From contig NZ_CAKKNA010000020.1 of NCBI RefSeq assembly GCF_918741275.1, positions 1-62,309 of the forward strand: a DNA stretch of 62,309 nt, in the 5' to 3' direction. The notes beneath the pieces are model-generated. The model made no database searches and was not told where the DNA came from. It saw nothing but the letters and a program-made list of their open reading frames with translations. The stretch comes from Bacillus sp. CECT 9360. GTDB taxonomy: Bacteria; Bacillota; Bacilli; Bacillales; DSM-1321. Shown here piece after piece: positions 44,192 to 54,865 of the stretch. Made by a program: the position numbers and the translations under genes. How positions within the stretch are numbered: the stretch's first letter is position 1; each line of letters starts with the position of its first letter.

Positions 44192-45486
44192 TGTTTCGTA
44201 CGATCTCCAACTTTATGCGCGTGGGTGATATAAGAAACAAAATCATATTTACCCTTTTAATGTTAGTTGTCTATCGCATCGGTACATTTATCCCTGTACC
44301 GAATGTGAATGCTGAACTGTTAGCTACACAAGACCAGCTAAGCGTCTTTGGTGTTTTAAACACCTTTGGCGGCGGCGCGCTGCAAAACTTCTCAATCTTG
44401 GCGATGGGAATTATGCCGTATATCACGGCATCGATCATCATTCAGCTATTGCAAATGGACGTTGTTCCTAAGTTCACTGAATGGTCCAAGCAAGGAGAGG
44501 TCGGCCGTCGTAAATTAGCTCAGTTTACCCGCTATGCAACGATTATTCTTGGTTTTATCCAGGCGTTAGGTATGTCATACGGCTTTAATAATATGGCTGG
44601 TGGTCAACTTATACAAAACCCTGGAGTTGGAACGTATTTGCTTATCGCGACTGTATTAACAGCAGGAACGGCTTTTCTCTTGTGGTTGGGAGAGCTAATT
44701 ACTGCAAAGGGTGTAGGTAATGGAATCTCTATCATTATTTTCGCTGGGATTGTAGCGAGTATACCTACTACAGTTAATCAGATATATGCTCAACAGTTTG
44801 AAAATGCGGGAGAAGAGCTTTTCTTGCGAATTGCGACGATGGCTCTCATCTTAGTGGCCGTTCTTGCGATTGTGGTTGCCGTTATTTTCATTCAACAAGC
44901 TTTACGTAAGATTCCGATTCAATATGCCAAGCGTGCTGCGGCTGGCCGCGAGCAAGCTGGCGGCCAATCGACACATCTGCCTTTGAAAGTAAATGCGGCT
45001 GGGGTTATTCCGGTAATCTTCGCCATGGCATTCATAATAACTCCAAGAACGATTGCGTCGTTTTTTGGCCCCAATGATGTAACACGCTGGATTGACAAAA
45101 CATTCGACTACTCCCATCCGATTGGGATGGTCGTCTATGTTGCACTCATCATTGCTTTCTCTTATTTCTATGCCTTCATTCAGGTCAACCCTGAACAAAT
45201 GGCAGATAATTTGAAAAAGCAGGGCGGTTATGTTCCGGGAATCAGACCTGGTAAAAACACTCAAGATTACTTAACGCGTGTTCTATACCGGTTAACGTTC
45301 GTTGGCTCTATTTTCCTGGCGGTTATCGCTGTTTTACCGGTGGTTTTCATACAACTTGCAGGCTTGCCTGAATCCGCACAAATCGGCGGAACGAGCTTGC
45401 TAATCATAGTGGGCGTTGCTCTTGATACGATGAAGCAGTTGGAAGCTCAATTAGTGAAACGCCATTATAAAGGTTTTATAAAGTAA
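44191..45486 (+). CDS. secY: Preprotein translocase subunit SecY
   Basis: SecY is the protein-conducting channel of the inner membrane. The 431 residues form ten membrane helices. Typical segments are LGIMPYITASIIIQLLQ-like MGIMPYITASIIIQL (near 71-85), GVGNGISIIIFAGI, and the C-terminal cytosolic LVKRHYKGFIK. It is coupled to rplO through a one-base overlap. Its partner secE is at 17903. Confidence 0.97.
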   Translation: MFRTISNFMRVGDIRNKIIFTLLMLVVYRIGTFIPVPNVNAELLATQDQLSVFGVLNTFGGGALQNFSILAMGIMPYITASIIIQLLQMDVVPKFTEWSKQGEVGRRKLAQFTRYATIILGFIQALGMSYGFNNMAGGQLIQNPGVGTYLLIATVLTAGTAFLLWLGELITAKGVGNGISIIIFAGIVASIPTTVNQIYAQQFENAGEELFLRIATMALILVAVLAIVVAVIFIQQALRKIPIQYAKRAAAGREQAGGQSTHLPLKVNAAGVIPVIFAMAFIITPRTIASFFGPNDVTRWIDKTFDYSHPIGMVVYVALIIAFSYFYAFIQVNPEQMADNLKKQGGYVPGIRPGKNTQDYLTRVLYRLTFVGSIFLAVIAVLPVVFIQLAGLPESAQIGGTSLLIIVGVALDTMKQLEAQLVKRHYKGFIK

Positions 45487-45536
45487 TGAGTTATGGGGAC
45501 CCCCTATGAGTTCCCAAAACACATTATAGAGTTTGA

Positions 45537-46198
<662 letters not shown>

Positions 46199-46199
<1 letters not shown>

Positions 46200-46945
46200 T
46201 GATCATATGTAAGACTCCGCGTGAAATCGAAATCATGCGTGAAGCTGGACGTATTGTCGCTTTGACTCACCAAGAGTTAAAGAAACATATCGCTCCCGGC
46301 ATCACAACGGAAGAGTTGGATCGAGTAGCTGACAGCTTTATACGCAAACATGATGCAATCCCCTCTTTTAAAGGGTATAATGGATTTCGCGGCAGTATTT
46401 GCACATCTGTCAATAGTGAACTTGTTCACGGTATTCCGGGACTTCGGGCGCTACATGAAGGAGATATCATCAGCATTGATATCGGAGCCAAGTTTAACGG
46501 CTATCATGGTGACTCTGCCTGGACATATGCGGTGGGCAACATTGATATAGAAACACAGCGGCTCTTAGATGTAACCGAAGAGTCATTATATAGAGGGTTG
46601 AAAGAGGCTAGGCCAGGCGAGCGCCTTTCAAACATCTCCCATGCTATTCAAACCTATGTCGAGGCTAATCACTTCTCTATCGTCAGAGAGTATGTCGGTC
46701 ACGGAATCGGTCAAGACTTACATGAGGATCCTGACATTCCTCATTACGGTCTACCAAATAAAGGTCCTCGGTTAAAGCCTGGTATGGTGCTCGCTGTTGA
46801 ACCAATGGTGAATGCCGGAAGCAGATATGTTAAGACTTTAGAGGATGACTGGACCGTAGTAACAGTCGACGGAAAAAAGTGTACTCATTTCGAACATACT
46901 ATCGCAATCACTGAAACAGGGTATGATATTTTAACCAGTCTTTAG
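46199..46945 (+). CDS. map: Methionine aminopeptidase, type Ia
   Basis: Map removes the initiator methionine from nascent proteins. The 248-residue pita-bread-fold enzyme shows the metal ligands: two Asp in [13 protein letters not shown], His in [10 protein letters not shown], and Glu in VEPMVN and FEHTIAI. It has no N-terminal extension. It overlaps adk by one base, so the two are co-translated. Confidence 0.96.
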
Positions 46946-46962
46946 GCAAATGATTTGCGTGG

Positions 46963-47062
46963 ATGAGAATCGGGTGCACACATAGGGCAATGGTTCAAAG
47001 TGAATTTACGACCTGAGCACATTGCTGAACAGAAGGGAGAATTATTTAATGGCGAAAGATGA
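46963..47062 (+). pseudogene. Internally deleted remnant of a KOW-domain protein gene (ybzG-like)
   Basis: In B. subtilis a small KOW-domain protein gene lies between map and infA. Here 103 bases separate those genes. After an ATG at 46963 and one extra base, the reading [13 protein letters not shown] resembles the usual start of that protein, and it joins directly to [16 protein letters not shown], which resembles its usual end just before infA. The central KOW part is gone and the start is out of frame. I infer a deletion scar; no functional product is expected. The comparison is from memory. Confidence 0.45.
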
Positions 47063-47267
47063 TGTAATTGAAGTTGAAGGGAAAGTCACTGAGACTTTGC
47101 CAAACGCTATGTTTAAGGTAGAATTAGAAAATGGTCATACTGTTTTAGCTCATGTATCCGGTAAAATTCGTATGCACTTCATTCGCATTTTGCCTGGAGA
47201 TAAGGTTACGGTTGAGCTTTCCCCGTATGATCTAACTCGCGGCAGAATCACATACCGATTCAAATAA
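47049..47267 (+). CDS. infA: Translation initiation factor IF-1
   Basis: IF-1 blocks the A site during initiation. The 72-residue OB-fold protein starts [13 protein letters not shown] and ends RGRITYRFK. The ATG at 47049 stands nine bases after AAGGGAGA. The in-frame codons upstream belong to the decayed gene region. Confidence 0.97.
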   Translation: MAKDDVIEVEGKVTETLPNAMFKVELENGHTVLAHVSGKIRMHFIRILPGDKVTVELSPYDLTRGRITYRFK

Positions 47268-47300
47268 TCTGGTACGCTCCGATCTGTATAAGGAGGTTAG

Positions 47301-47420
<120 letters not shown>

Positions 47421-47443
47421 TATAGAAGGAGGTGCTACTTACA

Positions 47444-47809
47444 ATGGCACGTATTGCTGGTGTAGATATTCCACGTGATAAGCGTATTATCATTTCTTTA
47501 ACATATATTTTTGGTATTGGTAAACAAACAGCGGCTAAAGTTCTTTCAGAAGCTGGTGTTTCTGAGAACACTCGTGTTCGCGATTTAACTGAAGACGAGC
47601 TAAACAAAATTCGTGAGATCGTCGATAAGTTAAAGGTAGAAGGTGATCTTCGTCGTGAAGTATCCCTAAATATCAAACGATTAATGGAAATCGGCAGCTA
47701 TCGCGGATTGCGTCACCGTCGCGGTCTTCCGGTTCGTGGACAAAATACAAAGAACAATGCTCGTACGCGTAAAGGACCTCGTCGTACAGTAGCTAACAAG
47801 AAAAAATAA
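47444..47809 (+). CDS. rpsM: 30S ribosomal protein S13
   Basis: S13 bridges the 30S head to the 50S central protuberance and touches P-site tRNA with its basic tail ([25 protein letters not shown], residues about 100-121). The 121 residues start [15 protein letters not shown]. The ATG at 47444 follows AAGGAGGTG. Confidence 0.97.
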   Translation: MARIAGVDIPRDKRIIISLTYIFGIGKQTAAKVLSEAGVSENTRVRDLTEDELNKIREIVDKLKVEGDLRREVSLNIKRLMEIGSYRGLRHRRGLPVRGQNTKNNARTRKGPRRTVANKKK

Positions 47810-47816
47810 TCAGTAA

Positions 47817-48221
<405 letters not shown>

Positions 48222-48402
48222 TTTTTCTGTATAGATCATGCATCTTTGGTCAATAATGGGATATAATAACAAGTTTGCGTTCTTACAGAATGATTAGTTC
48301 AGTTGTTGCGCACAATCGGGAACGTATGCATGGGGAATTTCGGTTACGTTTGAATGTATATAAACGAACCGGGGTTTCGACGTTTTGAAGGAGGGTTTAT
48401 TA

Positions 48403-49347
48403 ATGATAGAAATAGAAAAACCAAAAATCGAAACGGTTGAAATCAACGATGACACCAAATACGGTAAGTTCGTCGTCGAGCCACTAGAGCGTGGGTATGG
48501 TACAACATTAGGTAACTCCTTACGTCGTATTCTATTATCCTCACTCCCAGGTGCCGCTGTCACATCTATTCAAGTAGATGGAGTTATGCACGAGTTCTCA
48601 ACAATTGAAGGCGTTGTAGAAGATGTTACTTCTATTATTCTTAATGTGAAAAAACTAGCTCTGAAGATTTACTCCGATGAAGAAAAGACGCTTGAAATTG
48701 ATGTGCAGGATGAAGGAGTAGTTACGGCAGCAGACATTACACATGACAGTGACGTGGAAATCTTAAATCCGGATTTACACATTGCGACGTTAGGAAAAAA
48801 CGGTCATATGCGTATGAGATTAACTGCACGACGTGGTCGCGGTTATACTCCTGCTGAGCAAAACAAGAGAGATGATCAGCCAATCGGCGTGATTCCTATC
48901 GACTCCATTTTCACTCCTGTTTCGCGTGTTTCCTATCAAGTAGAGAACACACGTGTTGGACAAATGACAAACTATGACAAGCTGACGTTTGATGTTTGGA
49001 CTGATGGAAGCAACGGTCCACAGGAAGCGGTAGCACTTGGAGCTAAGATTTTAACAGAGCATTTGAATATTTTTGTCGGGCTAACTGACGAAGCTCAAAA
49101 TGCTGAAATCATGGTTGAAAAAGAAGAAGATCAAAAAGAAAAAGTTCTGGAAATGACAATTGAGGAACTGGATCTTTCTGTTCGTTCTTATAACTGCCTA
49201 AAGCGTGCCGGTATCAACACTGTTCAAGAGCTTGCTCATAAAACAGAGGAAGATATGATGAAGGTACGTAACTTAGGACGTAAATCACTTGAAGAAGTGA
49301 AAGCAAAATTAGATGAGTTAGGCTTAGGTCTGCGTAAAGACGACTGA
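48403..49347 (+). CDS. rpoA: RNA polymerase alpha subunit
   Basis: RpoA dimerises to start polymerase assembly and binds UP elements and activators with its C-terminal domain. The 314 residues comprise the N-terminal domain ([18 protein letters not shown] near 30-48) and a C-terminal helix-hairpin-helix domain (from about 250: [14 protein letters not shown] and [12 protein letters not shown]). The ATG at 48403 has GAAGGAGGG upstream. Confidence 0.97.
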   Translation: MIEIEKPKIETVEINDDTKYGKFVVEPLERGYGTTLGNSLRRILLSSLPGAAVTSIQVDGVMHEFSTIEGVVEDVTSIILNVKKLALKIYSDEEKTLEIDVQDEGVVTAADITHDSDVEILNPDLHIATLGKNGHMRMRLTARRGRGYTPAEQNKRDDQPIGVIPIDSIFTPVSRVSYQVENTRVGQMTNYDKLTFDVWTDGSNGPQEAVALGAKILTEHLNIFVGLTDEAQNAEIMVEKEEDQKEKVLEMTIEELDLSVRSYNCLKRAGINTVQELAHKTEEDMMKVRNLGRKSLEEVKAKLDELGLGLRKDD

Positions 49348-49422
49348 TGACTTAACTAGTCATTTTGCCTGCAAACCTGATTAACAGATTATATAACTTC
49401 AACAAAGGAGGGAATCTCTCAA

Positions 49423-49785
49423 ATGGGTTACAGAAAGTTAGGACGCACTAGCGCACAACGTAAAGCATTACTTCGTGATTTAGCTACAGACCTTATTATC
49501 CATGAGCGCATTGAAACGACAGAAGCACGCGCAAAGGAATTACGGTCAGTTGTAGAAAAAATGATCACTCTTGGCAAGCGTGGAGACTTACATGCTCGCC
49601 GTCAAGCAGCTGCTTACATTCGCAATGAAGTAGCCAACGCTGAAAATGGCCAGGACGCAGTTCAAAAACTATTCAGCGACATCGCTGCGCGTTATGAAGA
49701 ACGCCAAGGTGGCTACACTCGTATCATGAAAATTGGTCCGCGCCGCGGTGATGGTGCACCAGTCGTAGTTATCGAGTTAGTTTAA
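49423..49785 (+). CDS. rplQ: 50S ribosomal protein L17
   Basis: L17 lies at the tunnel exit side of the 50S subunit. The 120-residue protein of the short Bacillus type starts [18 protein letters not shown] and ends [21 protein letters not shown] precedes the ATG. Last gene of the alpha cluster, followed by a terminator. Confidence 0.97.
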   Translation: MGYRKLGRTSAQRKALLRDLATDLIIHERIETTEARAKELRSVVEKMITLGKRGDLHARRQAAAYIRNEVANAENGQDAVQKLFSDIAARYEERQGGYTRIMKIGPRRGDGAPVVVIELV

Positions 49786-49800
49786 ACAGCGGTTTAATCG

Positions 49801-49845
49801 GGGCGGGACAGTTGAACATCTAACTTGTTCTTCGCCCTTTTTCTT
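49801..49845 (+). terminator. Terminator of the S10-spc-alpha cluster
   Basis: GGGCG pairs with CGCCC, enclosing a second stem with AGTT/AACT around GAACATCT, followed by TTTTTCTTTT. Confidence 0.8.
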
Positions 49846-49935
49846 TTATCATCTCTAGATTTACTTACAAGAATACGCGAATTGAGTGTTACGATGGCTG
49901 GCGAACTTCAAGTTCCCCTTCACGTCTAGCTCAAG

Positions 49936-50057
49936 CACCCCTTCCCGCTTTTTACAAGCGTTAAATAAGAAGATACCCAAGGACGCCCTGGGTTGATTGA
50001 TAAGCTGCTCTTAATTTACCGAACCACATTCGGTGGAAGGGGTGCAGCGTTTTTTTA
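49936..50057 (+). ncRNA. Candidate structured RNA with terminator end
   Basis: GCACCCCTTCC (49936-49946) pairs perfectly with GGAAGGGGTGC (50036-50046) over about 90 bases that hold CGCTT/AAGCG, ACCCA/TGGGT and CCAC/GGTGG hairpins. The closing arm is followed by AGCG and an eight-T run. Alternatively GCTGC/GCAGC forms a shorter terminator with the same T run. No clear promoter was found; read-through from rplQ or a processed product is possible. I cannot match it to a known RNA family. Confidence 0.4.
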
Positions 50058-50231
50058 TTTTCAAAAATAGTTTGAAAAGCTACAATATGAACAGGGATTA
50101 GGGATCTTTTGCGTATTCAAATTTAAGAGTGATTATCGAAATGTAAGACGAATAGATATTTTTGACGATATCTCATTACGTGTATGGTTATCAATAACTG
50201 CTTGTTGATTACGATTAGTAGGAGGGTAGAC

Positions 50232-51071
50232 ATGGCGGACAAGCTTGTTACATTAAAGGATGTTACTTTTAAATATGAAGGCCAGGACCTGAATGCCATA
50301 GACGGGGTAAGCTTTGATGTCTATAAGGGTGAATGGCTCGCGATCGTAGGACATAATGGTTCAGGAAAATCGACGCTGGCAAAGCTTCTAAATGGCCTGC
50401 AGTATGCTGAATCTGGATCCATTTCTATCAATGATGTAGAGCTCTCTGAGACAACGGTGTGGGACGTTCGAAAGAAGATTGGTATGGTTTTTCAAAACCC
50501 TGATAATCAATTTGTAGGGTCTACTGTTCAGGATGATGTGGCTTTTGGTTTAGAAAACCTGGGAGTTCAGCAGGGTTTGATGGTTGAACGTGTCCAGGAA
50601 GCTCTAAGCAAAGTGAAAATGGATCAATTTCTTAATCAAGAGCCGCACCATCTTTCCGGCGGCCAGAAGCAACGGGTTGCGATAGCAGGAGTGCTCGCCC
50701 TAAAGCCGGATATTATCATTTTGGATGAAGCAACATCTATGCTCGATCCGCGTGGACGCGAGGAAGTGCTTCATACGGTTCGTGAATTAAAGGATGAAAA
50801 TATACTGACTGTCATTTCGATCACTCACGACCTGGAAGAGGCGGCTAAAGCAGACAGGATTATTGTGATGAATCAGGGGCATCTTTATCGTCAGGGGACT
50901 CCGAGTGAAATATTTCTTATGGAAGATGAATTAATTGCTTTAGGTTTGGATATCCCTTTTTCCGTGAAATTAAGCAAGGCATTGCGTGAACAGGACCTTA
51001 ATTTGGCTGATAGTCATTTAACAGAAGAAGAGTTGGTGAAGGATTTATGCGAATTAAACTCCAAGATGTAG
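50232..51071 (+). CDS. ecfA1: ECF transporter ATPase EcfA1
   Basis: One of two ATPases that energise the group II energy-coupling-factor vitamin transporters together with EcfT and exchangeable S components encoded elsewhere. The 279 residues have Walker [10 protein letters not shown], the signature LSGGQKQR and Walker [11 protein letters not shown]. The ATG at 50232 has TAGGAGGG upstream. Its 3' end overlaps ecfA2 by 25 bases. Confidence 0.96.
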   Translation: MADKLVTLKDVTFKYEGQDLNAIDGVSFDVYKGEWLAIVGHNGSGKSTLAKLLNGLQYAESGSISINDVELSETTVWDVRKKIGMVFQNPDNQFVGSTVQDDVAFGLENLGVQQGLMVERVQEALSKVKMDQFLNQEPHHLSGGQKQRVAIAGVLALKPDIIILDEATSMLDPRGREEVLHTVRELKDENILTVISITHDLEEAAKADRIIVMNQGHLYRQGTPSEIFLMEDELIALGLDIPFSVKLSKALREQDLNLADSHLTEEELVKDLCELNSKM

Positions 51072-51913
51072 AATACCGCTACCAAATCGATACGCCTTTT
51101 GAACGTTTGGCGATTCATGATGTTAATATGGAAATCACCCCCGGTTCATCAGTAGCGATCATTGGCCATACTGGTTCAGGTAAGTCAACACTGCTTCAGC
51201 ATTTGAATGCTCTTATCAAACCGACGAAGGGCAGAGTGATCATTGGCGACCGTACAATTGAATCCGGCCGAAAGGAAAAACAGCTACGTCCGATCCGGCA
51301 AAAGGTCGGGATTGTTTTTCAATTTCCAGAACATCAGTTGTTTGAAGAAACGGTGGAAAAGGATATCTGTTTTGGCCCGATTAATTTTGGTGTGCCTAAA
51401 GAGAAAGCAAAGGTACAGGCAAGGAATGCTTTAGAACTCGTTGGCCTTTCGGAAGATATGCTCGAAAAATCGCCTTTTGATTTATCTGGCGGACAAATGC
51501 GGCGGGTAGCCATAGCCGGAGTCCTTGCCATGGAACCGGAAGTACTCGTGCTTGATGAGCCGACAGCAGGCCTGGACCCGCGCGGCCGCAAGGAAATAAT
51601 GGACATGTTTTACCGGCTTCATAAAGAACAAGGCATCACCACAGTTCTGGTTACTCACAGCATGGAGGATGCAGCCAGGTATGCGGATGAAATCGTGATT
51701 ATGCACAAAGGTACAGTCTATCAGAGAGGAACGCCCCTGGAGATATTTTCCCAGCCGGAACAACTGATAGAATTAGGGCTGGATGTGCCTAATACCGTGC
51801 GTTTTCAATTACAGTTGCAAAAAGAAATGGGAATCCGTTTTGATCATCCTTGTTTAAGCATTGAAGATTTGGCCGGGGAAATTAAACGGGTTATGGAACG
51901 GGGGAGCCGCTAA
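51047..51913 (+). CDS. ecfA2: ECF transporter ATPase EcfA2
   Basis: The partner ATPase of EcfA1. The 288-residue protein starts [12 protein letters not shown] and has [17 protein letters not shown] and [10 protein letters not shown]. The two ATPases are paralogs and form a heterodimer. The stop overlaps the ecfT start by one base (TAATG), so the three core components are likely made in balance. Confidence 0.96.
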   Translation: MRIKLQDVEYRYQIDTPFERLAIHDVNMEITPGSSVAIIGHTGSGKSTLLQHLNALIKPTKGRVIIGDRTIESGRKEKQLRPIRQKVGIVFQFPEHQLFEETVEKDICFGPINFGVPKEKAKVQARNALELVGLSEDMLEKSPFDLSGGQMRRVAIAGVLAMEPEVLVLDEPTAGLDPRGRKEIMDMFYRLHKEQGITTVLVTHSMEDAARYADEIVIMHKGTVYQRGTPLEIFSQPEQLIELGLDVPNTVRFQLQLQKEMGIRFDHPCLSIEDLAGEIKRVMERGSR

Positions 51914-52713
51914 TGCTGGATAAAATGATTTTCGGGCGTTATGTTCCGCTGGAGTCACCGATTCACCGAATGGACCCCCGTTCTAAATTATTGCTCGTTT
52001 TCATATTCGTATGCATCGTATTTCTTGCTAACAATCTGATAACTTATTCGATACTTGCTGTGTTTACATTTGCCCTTATAGCTATTTCAAGAATTCCCGT
52101 CCGCTTCCTTTTCAACGGACTGAAACCGATTTTATTCTTAATCTTATTTACGTTACTGCTGCATATTTTTTTCACAAAGGAAGGCTCGCCTATTTTTGAG
52201 CTTGGATTTGTTAAAATATACGAAGGCGGTCTACGCCAGGGGATTTATATTTCGTTACGTTTCACCTTTTTGATTTTAGTGACCTCGCTATTAACACTGA
52301 CGACGTCGCCGATCTCGATTACCGATGGCATAGAGCAGCTGCTCGGTCCGCTTAAGAAGTGGAAAATGCCGGTACATGAACTTGCGTTAATGATGTCGAT
52401 TTCTTTGAGGTTCATTCCAACTCTAATGGAAGAAACCGAAAAAATCATGAAAGCACAGACAGCACGCGGAGTCGATTTTACGTCCGGTCCGATTAAAGAG
52501 CGGGTAAAAGCGATTGTTCCCCTTCTGGTTCCTTTGTTTGTCAGTTCATTTAAGAGGGCAGAAGAGTTGGCCATTGCGATGGAAGCACGCGGATACAAGG
52601 GCGGCGAAGGGCGGACGAAATACCGCCAATTAAGCTGGCATACGATTGACACGCTTTTAATGGTCGCCCTTGTTATTTTAGCGGTCTTACTGTTTGTATT
52701 TCGTTCAAATTGA
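51913..52713 (+). CDS. ecfT: ECF transporter transmembrane protein EcfT
   Basis: EcfT couples the ATPases to S components. The 266 residues include about five to six membrane segments and the two coupling-helix motifs with Ala-Arg-Gly: TARGVDFTSG (near 187) and EARGYKGGEGR (near 222). Together with ecfA1 and ecfA2 it makes a complete shared ECF module. Confidence 0.95.
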   Translation: MLDKMIFGRYVPLESPIHRMDPRSKLLLVFIFVCIVFLANNLITYSILAVFTFALIAISRIPVRFLFNGLKPILFLILFTLLLHIFFTKEGSPIFELGFVKIYEGGLRQGIYISLRFTFLILVTSLLTLTTSPISITDGIEQLLGPLKKWKMPVHELALMMSISLRFIPTLMEETEKIMKAQTARGVDFTSGPIKERVKAIVPLLVPLFVSSFKRAEELAIAMEARGYKGGEGRTKYRQLSWHTIDTLLMVALVILAVLLFVFRSN

Positions 52714-52722
52714 GGGAGAAGT

Positions 52723-53463
52723 ATGCACAGATATAAATGTATTATTTCTTATGATGGCACTTTGTTTGCGGGATATCAGGTTCAGCCTAATAAGCGGACC
52801 GTCCAATCGGAAATGGAGAAGGCATTGTGTAACATGCATAAAGGCAAGATGATAAAAGTAAATGCCTCTGGACGGACTGATTCAGGAGTTCATGCCATGG
52901 GGCAGGTCATCCATTTTGATTCCCCTTACTCTTTCCAGGCCGAAAACTGGGAAAAAGCACTGAATGCCCTTCTTCCCGAAGAAATAGTGGTCATTTCTAT
53001 TAATGAAGTGGCTGCTGATTTTCATGCCCGATTCGATGCCACGGGCAAGGAATATCGATATAAAATCTCTCTTTCGAAAAAAAGGGATCCATTCAAAAAA
53101 AACTATGCTTATCATTTTCCATTCGAATTGGATTATCAAGCCATGGAAAAAGCCATCCCAATGCTTTTAGGTACTCATGATTTCACAAGCTTTTGCTCGG
53201 CCAAAACGGAAAGGGCCGATAAAGTCCGGACGCTAAGGGAAATAGAACTGCTTGAGGAAGACGGCATGCTTCTGTTTCGTTTTGTAGGAAGCGGTTTTTT
53301 ATACAATATGGTCCGCATCCTTGTCGGAACGTTGCTTGATATTGGCACAGGGAAGAAAAAACCCGAAGACATAACGGAGATCCTGCAAAAAAAGAATCGC
53401 AGTTTCGCGGGAAAAACGGTGCCGGGACAAGGCTTGTACTTGTGGGAAGTTTTTTATAGGTAA
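52723..53463 (+). CDS. truA: tRNA pseudouridine(38-40) synthase TruA
   Basis: TruA isomerises uridines 38-40 in the tRNA anticodon arm. The 246 residues contain the catalytic Asp53 in GRTDSGVHA, and the LLGTHDFTSFC and GFLYNMVRILVGTLLDIG motifs. GAGGGAGAAG precedes the ATG. In B. subtilis truA joins rplM-rpsI closely, while here 502 bases with repeat elements and a separate promoter intervene. Confidence 0.96.
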   Translation: MHRYKCIISYDGTLFAGYQVQPNKRTVQSEMEKALCNMHKGKMIKVNASGRTDSGVHAMGQVIHFDSPYSFQAENWEKALNALLPEEIVVISINEVAADFHARFDATGKEYRYKISLSKKRDPFKKNYAYHFPFELDYQAMEKAIPMLLGTHDFTSFCSAKTERADKVRTLREIELLEEDGMLLFRFVGSGFLYNMVRILVGTLLDIGTGKKKPEDITEILQKKNRSFAGKTVPGQGLYLWEVFYR

Positions 53464-53494
53464 ATAAGTGGAACTTTTTTAACTTTGATGGATG

Positions 53495-53640
53495 TCTAAC
53501 TGCGACGTACAGGACGTGACTTGCGCCGACTTGCCACAGTGGCGGTCTTAGTCGGCCAGCGCCCAGCCGTTCGGGGGCCCACAGGATGTGGGTCAGAACG
53601 ACGTTGCAACAGGATGTTGCGTTCTTAGTCGTTCTTCCTT
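53495..53640 (+). repeat. Two-hairpin elements, units C1 and C2
   Basis: C1: a degraded first palindrome near 53506-53519, outer arm GCCGAC (53525-53530), inner GCCAC-A-GTGGC (53533-53543), GGTCTTA, closing arm GTCGGC (53551-53556). C2: CCCACA-GGA-TGTGGG (53578-53592), TCA, outer arm GAACGAC (53596-53602), GTT, inner GCAACA-GGA-TGTTGC (53606-53620), GTTCTTA, closing arm GTCGTTC (53628-53634). The outer arms differ completely between the two yet pair perfectly. Confidence 0.8.
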
Positions 53641-53649
53641 TATTAACGG

Positions 53650-53674
53650 GTTAGCCGAGGTTCCTCTAAGCCAA
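53650..53674 (+). repeat. Small palindrome between repeat units
   Basis: GGTTAG and GAGG pair with CCTC and CTAAGCC to give a compact hairpin around TT. It is of unclear relation to the two-hairpin units. The sequence from here to 53714 shows no gene. Confidence 0.35.
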
Positions 53675-53717
53675 ACCACTGGGAACTGCCTCCTCGCGGT
53701 TCATCTTATGCCTGTCA

Positions 53718-53781
53718 CGACTTGCCCAGGATGGGCTGACATCGACGTTTGCCACACGATGTGGAAGATTTTAGTCGATGT
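53718..53781 (+). repeat. Two-hairpin element, unit C3
   Basis: GCCCA-GGA-TGGGC (53724-53736), TGA, outer arm CATCGAC (53740-53746), inner palindrome CCACA-CGA-TGTGG (53752-53764), AAGATTTTA, closing arm GTCGATG (53774-53780), all seven pairs intact. It is followed by GGGCGCTTCCGC, a block that also occurs in locus B at 17547-17558. Confidence 0.8.
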
Positions 53782-53841
53782 TTCATACTTGCTGGGCGCT
53801 TCCGCATTTCTTGTAACAACTAATCCTGGTGTAACATTTTC

Positions 53842-53870
53842 TTGACAATGCTATGTGGAGAGTTTAATAT
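53842..53870 (+). promoter_or_regulatory. Promoter of rplM-rpsI
   Basis: TTGACA (53842-53847), 17 bases, TAATAT (53865-53870). A TATAAT three bases further on would give a 20-base spacer. Confidence 0.7.
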
Positions 53871-53879
53871 AATATGGTA

Positions 53880-53965
53880 TGTATTTTAATCCCACGATAA
53901 GCCCCGGAAAAAACTTATTGTGATTGAAAATAAATATAACTATTGATCTATTTAGGAGGGTAATC
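53880..53965 (+). promoter_or_regulatory. L13 leader
   Basis: The leader holds CACGATAAG (53893-53901) pairing with CTTATTGTG (53914-53922) around a CCCCGGAAAAAA loop, the layout of the Bacillus L13 leader thought to bind L13 for autoregulation. Confidence 0.65.
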
Positions 53966-54403
53966 ATGCGTACAACTTTTATGGCGAAAGCTAATGAAAT
54001 TGAACGTAAATGGTACGTTGTAGACGCTGAAGGTAAAACTTTGGGACGTCTTGCAAGTGAAGTAGCGACCATTTTACGCGGCAAACACAAACCAACTTTT
54101 ACACCGAACGTTGACACTGGTGATCATGTAATTCTAATCAATGCTTCTAAAATCGAATTGACTGGTAAGAAATTGACTGACAAGATCTACTACCGTCACA
54201 CTATGCATCCAGGCGGTTTAAAAACAAGAACTGCTCTTGAAATGCGTACGAACTACCCGGAGAGAATGCTTGAACTTGCTATCAAAGGTATGCTTCCAAA
54301 GAATTCTCTAGGTCGTCAAATCTACAAAAAATTGCACGTATATGCAGGAAACGAGCACCAGCATCAAGCTCAACAGCCTGAAGTATACGAATTACGCGGA
54401 TAA
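53966..54403 (+). CDS. rplM: 50S ribosomal protein L13
   Basis: L13 is an early-assembly protein of the 50S subunit. The 145 residues start [16 protein letters not shown] and include [16 protein letters not shown] and the [14 protein letters not shown] motif. The ATG at 53966 has TAGGAGGG upstream. The leader before it probably gives feedback control, and rpsI follows 20 bases after the stop. Confidence 0.97.
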   Translation: MRTTFMAKANEIERKWYVVDAEGKTLGRLASEVATILRGKHKPTFTPNVDTGDHVILINASKIELTGKKLTDKIYYRHTMHPGGLKTRTALEMRTNYPERMLELAIKGMLPKNSLGRQIYKKLHVYAGNEHQHQAQQPEVYELRG

Positions 54404-54423
54404 TTAATAAGGAGGTTACTATC

Positions 54424-54816
54424 TTGGCACAAGTTCAATATTATGGTACTGGTCGTCGCAAAAGCTCAGTTGCCCGTGTACGTTTAGTACCAGGCGAAGG
54501 CCGCATTATTGTTAACGAACGTGAAGTTGAAGAATATATCCCATTTGCAGCACTGCGTGAAATAGTAAAGCAGCCACTAGTTGCTACTGAAACAACTGGT
54601 AACTATGATGTACTAGTAAATGTTAGTGGCGGTGGATACACTGGCCAGGCTGGCGCAATCCGTCACGGCATCGCTCGTGCATTGCTTCAAGTCGATCCAG
54701 AATACCGCGGCTCATTGAAAGCTGCAGGACTATTGACTCGTGACGCTCGTATGAAAGAACGTAAAAAATACGGACTTAAAGGCGCTCGTCGTGCACCTCA
54801 GTTCTCAAAGCGTTAA
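54424..54816 (+). CDS. rpsI: 30S ribosomal protein S9
   Basis: S9 reaches the P-site tRNA anticodon with its basic C-terminal tail, here ending RRAPQFSKR. The 130-residue protein starts with TTG ([15 protein letters not shown]), with AAGGAGG at a normal distance. It forms an operon with rplM. Confidence 0.97.
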   Translation: MAQVQYYGTGRRKSSVARVRLVPGEGRIIVNEREVEEYIPFAALREIVKQPLVATETTGNYDVLVNVSGGGYTGQAGAIRHGIARALLQVDPEYRGSLKAAGLLTRDARMKERKKYGLKGARRAPQFSKR

Positions 54817-54829
54817 TCACACGCTTCAA

Positions 54830-54865
54830 AGGCTCTCAACCATTTTGGTTGGGGGTCTTTTTTAT
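54830..54865 (+). terminator. Terminator after rpsI
   Basis: CTCTCAACC pairs with GGTTGGGGG around ATTTT, followed by TCTTTTTT. The rest of the spacer to 55046 is A/T-rich without a recognised gene. Confidence 0.85.

Noticed and set aside
48246..48267. Promoter before rpoA based on TATAAT at 48262
   Set aside because: No -35 at a usable distance (TTGGTC is only ten bases away). The alpha cluster can be read from upstream.
49936..50057. SRP RNA, 6S RNA or RNase P RNA
   Set aside because: None of the conserved cores of those RNAs is present, so it was kept only as an unassigned candidate.
50072..50086. Promoter for ecfA1 from TTGAAA and TACAAT
   Set aside because: The boxes are only three bases apart. 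A TTGACG at 50162 also lacks a fitting -10.
53495..53781. CRISPR array reading of the regularly placed palindromes
   Set aside because: Repeat sequences are not identical, spacing varies, there are no spacers of uniform length, and no cas genes are present.
53588..53845. Open frame of 85 codons in the truA-rplM spacer
   Set aside because: It is composed of two-hairpin elements and promoter sequence, has no ribosome-binding site and no family resemblance.
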